A stretch of 64,000 nucleotides of DNA from the NCBI RefSeq assembly GCF_002278075.1, contig NZ_CP022990.1, positions 1,364,001 through 1,428,000 of the forward strand, in the 5' to 3' direction. The notes beneath the pieces are model-generated. The model did no database searches. It was not told where the DNA came from and saw nothing but the letters and a program-made list of their open reading frames with translations. The DNA is from Paraburkholderia aromaticivorans. Its GTDB lineage: Bacteria; Pseudomonadota; Gammaproteobacteria; Burkholderiales; Burkholderiaceae. Below, piece by piece: positions 56,993 through 64,000 of the stretch (positions are counted from its first letter, which is position 1; each line of letters opens with the position of its first letter). A program made the translations under genes and the position numbers.

Positions 56993-58447
56993 TCAACTCG
57001 GAAACTCGCCGCGCACGAAATCGCGGTCGGTAGGCAGCACGGTGGCGAGTTCGTCGATCGTCACCGGCTTGATCGGCGCGCGAATGCGGTAGTAACCCAC
57101 CTCGCGCGGCTGCCGGCCCTGCACTTCGGCGAGCAGTTCGCCGACCGTGGTGCCACACCAGCGCCCCTGGCACGGGCCCATGCCGCAGCGCGAAAACGCT
57201 TTCAACTGATTCGGACCGGCGCAATCGAGTCGGGCCAGCCGGCGAATCTCGCCCGCACTGACTTCCTCGCACCGGCACACGACGACATCCTCGGCGGGGC
57301 GGCGCAATGACGGCGGGGGCGTGTAAAGCGCGTCCAGAAACGGACGGATCGTCAGGTGGTGATCCAGCTCGGCACGGGCCGCGCGGCTCGCGCTCGCGCG
57401 GGTCGGCGGATCGATATGGCCGAGGTCGGCCGCGATATCGAGGGCCGCGAGTTCGCCTGCGTGCTCTGCGGCTTTTGCACCACCTATGCCCGCGCCGTCG
57501 CCGGCAATCCAGACGCGCGCCACGCTGCTGCGCCCCCAGCTATCCACTTGCGGCTGCCAGCACGCCTGCGCGTCGTCCCAGCGATGCGCGCAACCGATCG
57601 AGCGTGCCGCATTGCCGCCCGGCACGACGCCCTGATGTAGCAGAATCAGGTCCGCCGGAATTTCATACTGGTGGCCGCCCGCGCGAAACCGGATGGCCCG
57701 CGCCTTTGCGGGTAAATGCGGTTGCGCTTCGCCGAGCACCTCGACATCGCGGGCCGCGCGATAGAGTTCAATGCCGCTGCGCCGCACGGCGCGCATCATG
57801 CGCAGGCCTTTGAACAGATACTCGCCGGCTCGCCATGCCCGCGGCAAGTGGCGCAACGCGCCGCGCAGCGCGCCGCGCGGCGTCGTGTCGACAATCGCGC
57901 GCAGTGTGCGGCCTGCCTGTAATAACTGGCTCGCATAGAGCCACAGCAACGGTCCGCTGCCCGCCAGCACCGTGTTCGCGCCGGGCACGAGACCGCCGGC
58001 TTTCAGCATGGTTTGCGCGGCGCCGACACCCATTACGCCAGGCAGCGTCCACCCGCGAACCGGCCACGCACGCTCCTGGGCGCCGGTCGCCAGCAACAAT
58101 GCCTGCGCGCGCACGCGCAGCGTGCCGCCCGCTTCGCCCCGACAGGTGAGCATGGCCGACAGCGGCGCACCCGGCTCGATTTGCCACACCAGCGTTTGCG
58201 CGAAATACTGCGCGCCGCTCGCCATGAAGCGCGCGATCAACGGGCGGCCCGCCGCATAGTCCGCGCCGAGTACCTGGTCTGCATGGGCGAGCGGCGAGTG
58301 AGCCGCCTGTCGATAAATCTGGCCGCCGGCCTGCTTGCCCTCATCGGCGACGATCACCGTCAAGCCGCGTGCGCGCGCTTCGATTGCGGCCGCCATGCCG
58401 GCCGGACCGGCACCGACGATCAGCAGATCGCATTGCAGTTCGCTCAT
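56993..58447 (-). CDS. FAD/NAD-binding oxidoreductase alpha subunit (OoxA/HcnB/LhpB-type)
   Basis: 484 residues. The first dinucleotide motif LLIVGAGPAGMAAAIEARAR is at the N-terminus, a second Rossmann motif is TVLAGSGPLLWLYASQLLQA near residue 160, WIAGDGAGIGGAKAAEHAGE near 365, and a C-terminal BFD-like [2Fe-2S] domain has VVCRCEEVSAGEI with FSRCGMGPCQGRWC. Such subunits pair with a DAO-type beta subunit and a small ferredoxin-like subunit in octopine/nopaline oxidase, HCN synthase and D-hydroxyproline dehydrogenase. All three genes are here with overlapping ends (ATGA with the small subunit). Confidence 0.9.
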   Translation of the reverse strand: MSELQCDLLIVGAGPAGMAAAIEARARGLTVIVADEGKQAGGQIYRQAAHSPLAHADQVLGADYAAGRPLIARFMASGAQYFAQTLVWQIEPGAPLSAMLTCRGEAGGTLRVRAQALLLATGAQERAWPVRGWTLPGVMGVGAAQTMLKAGGLVPGANTVLAGSGPLLWLYASQLLQAGRTLRAIVDTTPRGALRGALRHLPRAWRAGEYLFKGLRMMRAVRRSGIELYRAARDVEVLGEAQPHLPAKARAIRFRAGGHQYEIPADLILLHQGVVPGGNAARSIGCAHRWDDAQACWQPQVDSWGRSSVARVWIAGDGAGIGGAKAAEHAGELAALDIAADLGHIDPPTRASASRAARAELDHHLTIRPFLDALYTPPPSLRRPAEDVVVCRCEEVSAGEIRRLARLDCAGPNQLKAFSRCGMGPCQGRWCGTTVGELLAEVQGRQPREVGYYRIRAPIKPVTIDELATVLPTDRDFVRGEFPS

Positions 58448-58737
58448 GCGAGCCTCGCTTTGCCGCGCATGTTGCGCACCTGCATGCCGGGACGAACGGG
58501 CGTCATGCAGGCCTGCTGGTTCGGCACGCCGTCGATGTCGACCAGACACTCGAAGCACACGCCCATCATGCAGAACGGGCCGCGCGGCTCGCCGCTCACC
58601 TGCGAGGCGCGGCACGTGTTGCGACCGCTGGCGAGCAACGCTTCGGCCACGCTGAAGTGTGCGGGCACCCGGCTCGTATGGCCGTCGAGGTCGATCGACA
58701 CCGTGGCGGCCGTGGAAAGTGGCAACAGTTCAAACAT
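58444..58737 (-). CDS. (2Fe-2S) ferredoxin-like small subunit of the oxidase
   Basis: 97 residues with four Cys in the order CRASQVSGEPRGPFCMMGVCFEC and a late Cys in NQQACMTPVRPG, as in the HcnA/OoxX-type small subunit that carries a [2Fe-2S] cluster. The ATG at 58737 overlaps the last codons of the beta subunit gene (8 bp); the stop overlaps the alpha subunit start. It would pass electrons between the two flavoprotein subunits. Confidence 0.87.
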   Translation of the reverse strand: MFELLPLSTAATVSIDLDGHTSRVPAHFSVAEALLASGRNTCRASQVSGEPRGPFCMMGVCFECLVDIDGVPNQQACMTPVRPGMQVRNMRGKARLA

Positions 58738-59857
58738 ATCCGACCTCTGTCGATGCATTGAAGCGCGCGGTCACGAACGGATCGATCACAGCCGGACGCG
58801 CGCCGCCCGCGATCCATGGCGCGATCGTGTCCGCGTGCGCGGCCGCGAGGGTGACGCCGCTATGGCAAATGGCGAGGAAAGCGCCCGGCTGCGCCGCCGA
58901 CTCCTCGTAGACCGGCAGACCGTCGGGCGTCATGATGCGCAGCGCGCCCCACGCCCGCACGATGCGCGCGTGAGCCAGCATCGGAAACGCGGTGCGTGCG
59001 CGACGGGCGATATCGGCCATCACGTTGCGGGTGGTGCCGTCGTCGAGGCCGACGTTTTCCGCGGAGTCGCCGAGCATGACCGAACCCTCGCGGGTTTGCC
59101 GAACCACGAGGGTCGGATAGTCGAGGAACGGCGCGAGCTTTTCCGTCACCATGATCTGGCCGCGCAGTGGCGCAATCGGCGCACGCAACCCGACCATCGG
59201 GCCGAGCCGCGCGTTGCCGAGACCCGCGGCGAGCACGACACGGCCGGCCTCGAATGTGCCGCCCGGCGTGACGACATCGAAGCGCCCCGCGAACGGACGC
59301 ACTTCGGTAACCTCATGACGTGGCAGATAAGCGCCGCCGCGCAACTGGAACGCCTGATGAAGCGCGCTCAGCGTGAAAAGCGGATTGGCGTGACCGTCGT
59401 TGCGCGAATACAGCGCGCCCGCCAGTTGCGCGGACGCCGCCGGCACGCGCCGACGCAGCGCTGCGTTGTCCAGCACCTGGTAGCCGAGCCCGGCTTCGCG
59501 CTGATGCAGCGATTCGAGCAACTTGTGCCCCGCTTCGAGTTCGGCGGCCGTTTCGCACAACTCGATTCCGCCGGGCCGATCGAAACCGGGATCCGTACCG
59601 GTTTCGCGCGTCAATTGCGCGGCGAACGAGCTCCATCGTTCCGACGATCCGAGCGACCATTGCGCGTAAGGCAGGCAGCGCGCGCCCTTGCCCTGCACCC
59701 AGACGAGGCCGAAATTGCCGCGCGCCGCGCGAAACGCGTTGTCGTCGCCATCGCATACCGCGACGCGCGCGCCCGTGCGCACCAGCCCGTAGGCGATCGC
59801 CATGCCCACCAGGCCGCCGCCGGCCACGACGATGTCGAACGTTCGTGGCACGCTCAC
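58730..59857 (-). CDS. DAO-type FAD oxidoreductase beta subunit (OoxB/HcnC/LhpE-type)
   Basis: 375 residues. The FAD motif FDIVVAGGGLVGMAIAYGLV is at residues 7-26, ARGNFGLVWVQGKGARCLPY follows, and the C-terminal flavin contact is ALRIMTPDGLPVYEE with ICHSGVTLAAAHADTIAPWI. This is the catalytic subunit that oxidises the C-N bond of an imino or amino acid. First gene of the operon; divergent from a LysR regulator (137 bp). The substrate (opine, D-hydroxyproline or another secondary amine) cannot be decided from sequence. Confidence 0.9.
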   Translation of the reverse strand: MSVPRTFDIVVAGGGLVGMAIAYGLVRTGARVAVCDGDDNAFRAARGNFGLVWVQGKGARCLPYAQWSLGSSERWSSFAAQLTRETGTDPGFDRPGGIELCETAAELEAGHKLLESLHQREAGLGYQVLDNAALRRRVPAASAQLAGALYSRNDGHANPLFTLSALHQAFQLRGGAYLPRHEVTEVRPFAGRFDVVTPGGTFEAGRVVLAAGLGNARLGPMVGLRAPIAPLRGQIMVTEKLAPFLDYPTLVVRQTREGSVMLGDSAENVGLDDGTTRNVMADIARRARTAFPMLAHARIVRAWGALRIMTPDGLPVYEESAAQPGAFLAICHSGVTLAAAHADTIAPWIAGGARPAVIDPFVTARFNASTEVGYV

Positions 59858-59994
59858 TGGCGCCGCACGGTGGGGCGCATATTATGGGTACGTCTCACGC
59901 AGGAAATCCCTTGAAAATGGAGCTATGCTCAAGGATCTCCCGCCGCAAATGACGTGTCCAATACCGTTTTTTCTATCACCCATACTCTAATGTT

Positions 59995-60897
59995 ATGGCT
60001 TCATCGGACCTTAAAATTCGCCAGGTCGAGGCGTTCCGCGCGCTGATGCAACGGCACACCGTGACGCGCGCCGCCCAGGCGCTGCACATCTCCCAGCCCG
60101 CCGTGAGCCGTTTGCTGGCCGACTTCGAGTCGGGCGTCGGCTTCCCGCTGTTCGAGCGGCAGCAGGGTCGGCTGCTGCCCACTGCGGAGGCGCGCGTGCT
60201 GTATGAAGAGGTGGAACGCGCGTTCGTCGGCATGGATCGCATTGCGCTTGCGGCCCAACAGATCCGCGCGATGAGGCGAGGTTCGCTGACCATTGCGGGG
60301 TCGCCCGCCGTGGCGCTCGAACTGTTACCGCAAGTGGTGGCCCGTTTTATCGCCGATCGTCCCGGCGTCGACGTCACGCTGCTCACGCATAGCGCGCAAA
60401 CGGTGGTCGAACTGGTGGCGTCGCAGCGCTGCGATATCGGTTTCGTCGCCGAGGCGACTCCGCATCAAGGCGTGCGGCTGGAACGCCTGAGCGAAGCGCC
60501 GATGCGTTGCATCGTGCCGTTCGGACACCGGCTCGAGAAGAAACGCCTGGTGCGTCCCGCGGACTTGCGCGACGAGGCGTTCGTTTCGTATCCCCGTTCA
60601 TTCGATGCGCGCAGCGCTATCGATCGCGTGTTCGTCGAGCACGGAGTGTCGAGGCAATTGGCCGTCGAGGCGCAACTATCGCGGACGATTGTCTCGCTGG
60701 TGGCCAATGGCGCCGGCGTGGCGCTGATTGATCCTGTCACCGCCGCGTATGCCGGCGAGCATGTCGCGGTCAAGGCGTTCGAGCCCGAGCTACGTGATCA
60801 GATCTATCTGGCGAGTGCGGCAGCACAACAGACTTCGACGCTTGCGACGGAGTTCGTTGTGCTGGCTCGTGAGGCGTTGGGACAACTTGTTGCGTGA
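59995..60897 (+). CDS. LysR-family regulator (OccR/NocR-like) of the oxidase operon
   Basis: 300 residues: helix-turn-helix MQRHTVTRAAQALHISQPAV with the following SRLLADFESGVGFPLFER, effector domain LTIAGSPAVALELLPQVVAR and GFVAEATPHQGVRLERLSE. The pattern is that of the NocR/OccR branch that responds to octopine, nopaline or related compounds. Divergent from the oxidase operon. Start fixed by the family's N-terminus. Confidence 0.9.
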   Translation: MASSDLKIRQVEAFRALMQRHTVTRAAQALHISQPAVSRLLADFESGVGFPLFERQQGRLLPTAEARVLYEEVERAFVGMDRIALAAQQIRAMRRGSLTIAGSPAVALELLPQVVARFIADRPGVDVTLLTHSAQTVVELVASQRCDIGFVAEATPHQGVRLERLSEAPMRCIVPFGHRLEKKRLVRPADLRDEAFVSYPRSFDARSAIDRVFVEHGVSRQLAVEAQLSRTIVSLVANGAGVALIDPVTAAYAGEHVAVKAFEPELRDQIYLASAAAQQTSTLATEFVVLAREALGQLVA

Positions 60898-60944
60898 GGG
60901 CAAGGATTTTATGACGGCTTCCAACTGGAGCTGCCGGGGCTCAC

Positions 60945-62624
60945 TCAGGCGACGACCTTCTGCTCTCCCGCAGCCAGCTCGCGCATGCGACGGGCTTCGT
61001 CGCGCAGGAACTGCTGGTAATCGTCCAGATCGCCGTCGAAGGGTTCGACGCCACCTTTGGTGACGAGCCAGAACTCGTCACATACCGCGCGCAACAGGGA
61101 CCGGTCGTGACTGACCAGCATCACGGTGCCTTCGAATTCGTTCAGTGCCATGCCCAGCGCTTCGCGTGTGGCCAGGTCGAGGTGGTTGGTAGGCTCGTCG
61201 AGCAGCAGCAGGTTGGGGCGCTGCCACACGATCATGCACAACACGAGCCGCGCCTTTTCGCCGCCGCTCATCGTGCTGACCGCCTGGTGGACCATGTCGC
61301 CACTGAAGTTGAAGGTGCCGAGAAAGGTGCGAAGCGATTGTTCGGTGCCACTCTGGCCTGGGGCACGCATGTGCGCCGGCGTGTCCTTGGCAAGGCGGAT
61401 CATGTGTTCCATCGGCGTGTCGAGAGGACGCAGCACGTCGAGTTCCTGCTGTGCGAAGTAGCCGATGTTCAGGCCTTTGCCTTCGCTGATTTCACCGGCG
61501 ATCGGCGCCAGCTCGTGCGCCACCGTCTTCACCAGCGTGGACTTGCCTTGGCCGTTGGCACCGAGAATGCCGATGCGCTGCCCGGCCAGCACGGATCGGT
61601 TGATGCCCCGCACGATGACCGTCGGCGGCGTGCCCGGCGGCGCGCCGGCCGGCGCCGCGTAGCCGAAGCTCGCGTCAAGCATCGACAACAGCGGGTTCGG
61701 GACGTTGAGCGGCTCCTTGAACTCGAAGGTGAATTCCGCGTCGGCGAGCACCGGTGCGATCTTCTCCATGCGTTCGAGCGCCTTGACCCGGCTCTGCGCC
61801 TGCTTCGCCTTCGAGGCCTTGGCCTTGAAACGGTCGATGAATTTCTGCAAGTGGGCGATCTTGTCCGCCTGCCTCGCCATCGCGGCCTGCTGCAACACCA
61901 GTTGCTCGGCGCGCATCTCTTCGAACTTGCTGTAGTTGCCGCCATAACGCACGAGCTTGGCGTTGTCGACGTGCACCGTCACCTGCGTCACCGCGTCGAG
62001 GAATTCGCGATCGTGGCTGATCACTACCAGGGTTCCTTGATAGCGCTTGAGCCACGCTTCCAGCCAGACCAGCGCGTCGAGGTCGAGGTGATTGGTCGGC
62101 TCGTCGAGCAACAGCAAGTCGGACGGGCACATGAGCGCGCGCGCCAATTGCAGTCGCATGCGCCAGCCGCCGGAGAAGCTGTTGACCGGCTGACTAAGCT
62201 GCGCAGCACTGAAGCCAAGGCCCAGGATCAGCGCTTGGGCACGCGCGGGGGCATCGTGCGCACCGGCGTCGTGCAGGGCCATGTAGGCGTGCGCCATGCG
62301 CATGCCATCGTCGCTGGCCTCGGCGGCGGCTACTTCGGCCTGCGCGGCCAGCAGTACGGTATCGCCGTCGATTACGAAGTCGGTCGCGCTTTGCTCGGTC
62401 TCCGGCATCTCCTGCGCGACCTGGCCCATCTTCCATGCAGCGGGAATCGAGAATTCGCCGCCGTCTTCGTGCAGCGTGCCGTTCAGCAGGCCGAAGAAGG
62501 ATGACTTGCCGGCGCCGTTGCGGCCGACAAGGCCAATCTTTTCGCCGGGGGTGAAGGTGACGGACGCATGGTCGAGAACGATATTGACGCCACGGCGCAG
62601 CGTGACATTACGGACGGAAATCAT
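60945..62624 (-). CDS. ABC-F family ATPase (YheS/Uup-like ribosome-associated)
   Basis: 559 residues with two ABC domains: Walker A GLVGRNGAGKSSF and GILGANGQGKSTL, signatures FSGGWRMRLQLARAL and MSGGEKARLVLCMIV, Walker B LLLLDEPTNHLDLDAL and LLLLDEPTNHLDLATR. The linker between (about residues 240-310, AEQLVLQQAAMARQADKIAH and on) is the coiled-coil P-site tRNA-interaction motif. There are no membrane helices; ABC-F proteins act at the ribosomal E site. Monocistronic, convergent with the LysR gene. Confidence 0.94.
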   Translation of the reverse strand: MISVRNVTLRRGVNIVLDHASVTFTPGEKIGLVGRNGAGKSSFFGLLNGTLHEDGGEFSIPAAWKMGQVAQEMPETEQSATDFVIDGDTVLLAAQAEVAAAEASDDGMRMAHAYMALHDAGAHDAPARAQALILGLGFSAAQLSQPVNSFSGGWRMRLQLARALMCPSDLLLLDEPTNHLDLDALVWLEAWLKRYQGTLVVISHDREFLDAVTQVTVHVDNAKLVRYGGNYSKFEEMRAEQLVLQQAAMARQADKIAHLQKFIDRFKAKASKAKQAQSRVKALERMEKIAPVLADAEFTFEFKEPLNVPNPLLSMLDASFGYAAPAGAPPGTPPTVIVRGINRSVLAGQRIGILGANGQGKSTLVKTVAHELAPIAGEISEGKGLNIGYFAQQELDVLRPLDTPMEHMIRLAKDTPAHMRAPGQSGTEQSLRTFLGTFNFSGDMVHQAVSTMSGGEKARLVLCMIVWQRPNLLLLDEPTNHLDLATREALGMALNEFEGTVMLVSHDRSLLRAVCDEFWLVTKGGVEPFDGDLDDYQQFLRDEARRMRELAAGEQKVVA

Positions 62625-62892
62625 AAGGAGCTACTTCGAAGAGGATAGGCATGATAGCCCACCGGACGGACAGGGCTGCCTCTTTTCTGACTAAGCCGAT
62701 TCCGTACACGAAGCTAAACCTGCCTGGATATCGCACCTCCATCGACCAGGGACCGGCTCGGCGGCGGCAACCCGCACCGGGAGAACTGCGAAGTCCTGTC
62801 GTGCGCATGTCGATTTCTCTTACGATCATTCGTCGTAGCCACTAGAGGCGCCTTTGCCTCCGAACACTATCGTCTTCTAAGGAGAAACCCAA

Positions 62893-63321
62893 ATGCGTGT
62901 CATGGTCATCGTCAAGGCAACCCCCGAATCCGAAGCCGGGCAAATGCCAAGCATGGAACTCATCGCAGCGATGGGCAAATATAACGAGGAACTGGTGAAG
63001 GCCGGGATCATGCAAGGCGGCGACGGGCTGAAACCGAGTTCGGCAGGCGCGCGCGTGAGGTTCTCAGGTAAGGACCGAACCGTCGTTGACGGTCCATTCG
63101 CCGAAGTCAAGGAATTGATCGCCGGATACTGGCTCTGGCAAGTTCAATCGATGGAGGAAGCGATCGAATGGGTAAAGCGCTGCCCGAATCCGATGGTAAG
63201 TGATTCAGAGATCGAGATTCGGCCTTTCTTTGAACCTGCGGACTTTGGCGAGGCCTTTACACCTGAGCTTCAAGAGGAGGAAAAGCGTCTGCGGCAGCAG
63301 ATCGACGGGCAGATACGCTGA
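62893..63321 (+). CDS. YciI-like (DGPF-domain) protein
   Basis: 142 residues of the YCII-related family: MRVMVIVKATPESEAGQMPS at the start, then MGKYNEELVKAGIMQGGDGL and the DGPF motif in DRTVVDGPFAEVKELIAGYW. AAGGAG precedes the ATG. The family is dimeric, cytoplasmic and functionally vague; members often accompany ECF sigma factors, but none is seen here. Divergent from the ABC-F gene with a 268-bp gap. Confidence 0.88.
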   Translation: MRVMVIVKATPESEAGQMPSMELIAAMGKYNEELVKAGIMQGGDGLKPSSAGARVRFSGKDRTVVDGPFAEVKELIAGYWLWQVQSMEEAIEWVKRCPNPMVSDSEIEIRPFFEPADFGEAFTPELQEEEKRLRQQIDGQIR

Positions 63322-63671
63322 CCATTTTCACCGCATCCGTCTTCAGCGTACGCGCAGGCAGCCCAAACCCGGCTGTCCGAGACTCGAGGCCGGTTTCCTG
63401 ACACCGTCCAGGGAGCCGTGCTGCGGTCGTGATTGACCATACGATTGAGCGTCCGCTATCAGCCGATCCGGCTGTCGCCTGCGGGTCGGTCGATCATGGA
63501 CGGTGGCATGAGTCGCGGATCGACCATAAACACGGCTCGACCACCCTTCCGGTCGAACCGATTGAACGCCCACTGCCCGTACCGGACACCATCTTAAAAA
63601 CCGTACAGGTACTGTACCGGCCACGCTCGCTAGAATGCTCCCATATCTTTCGACCGACAGCGGAGCCTTTC
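63322..63671. other. 350-bp intergenic region before the LysE gene, with candidate operator
   Basis: No gene is supported. Several copies of GATCGACCAT-like words in both orientations occur (63410-63545). Near 63600-63620 an overlapping repeat CCGTACAGGTACTGTACCGG, close to a dyad, lies 50-70 bp upstream of the LysE start and resembles sites of MocR/GntR regulators often paired with LysE genes; the regulator is not in the window. Confidence 0.4.
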
Positions 63672-64000
63672 ATGTCTTATCTCAGTCTCAGCGCGCTGCC
63701 CGCCGGCATCCTGTTCGCGCTCGTCACCACGATCACGCCCGGTCCGAACAACACGATGTTGCTGGCCTCCGGGGTCAACTTCGGATTTCGCCGCACGCTG
63801 CCGCATCTGTCCGGCATCAGCGCCGGTGTCGTGCTGTTGATGCTGTCGGTAGGCATCGGTCTGGGCGAAGCCTTCGTCCATTTCCCCGTACTGTACACCG
63901 TGCTCGAAATCGCGAGCGTCGCGTATCTGCTTTATCTCGCGTGGAAGATCGGCACGTCGGGTGAGTTGAAGGTGAAGAAAGGTGAGCGCCGGCCCATGAA
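63672..64000 (+). CDS. LysE/RhtB-family amino-acid exporter, cut by window end
   Basis: The first 109 codons are present; full members have about 205-210. It opens MSYLSLSALPAGILFALVTT, then the family signature ITPGPNNTMLLASGVNFGFR, and three hydrophobic segments. It exports amino acids or homoserine lactone-like compounds; substrate unknown. The ATG at 63672 follows GGAGCC at a suitable distance. Confidence 0.9.
   Translation, partial: MSYLSLSALPAGILFALVTTITPGPNNTMLLASGVNFGFRRTLPHLSGISAGVVLLMLSVGIGLGEAFVHFPVLYTVLEIASVAYLLYLAWKIGTSGELKVKKGERRPM

Overview
The window looks like a chromosomal or megaplasmid segment of a Burkholderia-type beta-proteobacterium, most plausibly Paraburkholderia. 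The reasons are the high GC content with strong third-position bias, the dense set of catabolic operons each next to its own regulator (IclR, MocR, LysR, AraC, TetR, FadR-type GntR, sigma-54), and a 2,2-dialkylglycine decarboxylase that appears nearly identical to the Burkholderia cepacia enzyme. This is recognition by eye; no database was searched. No tRNA, rRNA, CRISPR array, insertion sequence or phage gene was recognised.

Layout. 1-4.8 kb: a truncated MHS-type transporter and a GMC oxidoreductase, divergent from two tandem IclR regulators. 4.9-21.5 kb: a taurine/sulfonate dissimilation island with tauR (MocR), tauABC, an aldehyde dehydrogenase, xsc, pta, a sulfite exporter, a cobS/cobT-like pair without cobN, an amino-acid permease, and a flavin oxidoreductase plus small NTF2-like protein that fit taurine dehydrogenase tauXY. 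Logic: import taurine, oxidise it to sulfoacetaldehyde, cleave it with Xsc to sulfite and acetyl phosphate, make acetyl-CoA with Pta, and export sulfite. 21.8-26.1 kb: DUF3311 protein, sodium:solute symporter, amidohydrolase and COG0523 GTPase. A spaced motif shared with the tauR/tauA and aldehyde dehydrogenase promoters ties this operon to the taurine regulon.

26.1-27.9 kb: LysR and alpha/beta hydrolase. 28.2-35.0 kb: AraC regulator, sugar ABC transporter, ribitol dehydrogenase and FGGY pentulose kinase, a ribitol operon. 35.5-35.9 kb: gene debris. 36.2-41.2 kb: a sulfide/sulfane-sulfur module: FisR-like sigma-54 activator, persulfide dioxygenase, a DUF442-SQR fusion and a second sulfite exporter, with a 30-bp perfect palindrome and a -24/-12 promoter. 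41.3-48.8 kb: aldo/keto reductases, TetR, an E. coli-type IlvD, a GNAT acetyltransferase and an F420-reductase-like protein. Here also lies a short histidyl-tRNA-synthetase-like gene preceded by a leader peptide with four consecutive His codons and an intrinsic terminator, the layout of a histidine attenuator.

48.9-52.3 kb: LysR, then dgdR/dgdA. 52.4-55.9 kb: a sugar-acid operon (GntR, IlvD/Edd dehydratase, DapA-like aldolase/dehydratase) whose first two genes carry apparent disruptions. 56.2-60.9 kb: an opine/D-amino-acid oxidase trimer with a periplasmic binding protein and a LysR regulator. 61-64 kb: ABC-F ATPase, YciI-like protein and a truncated LysE exporter.

Strongest leads: the His-attenuated minimal HisRS-like gene, the three-site TauR-type motif that draws the symporter/amidohydrolase/metallochaperone operon into taurine metabolism, and the orphan CobS/CobT pair inside the taurine island, which shares an upstream element with xsc.
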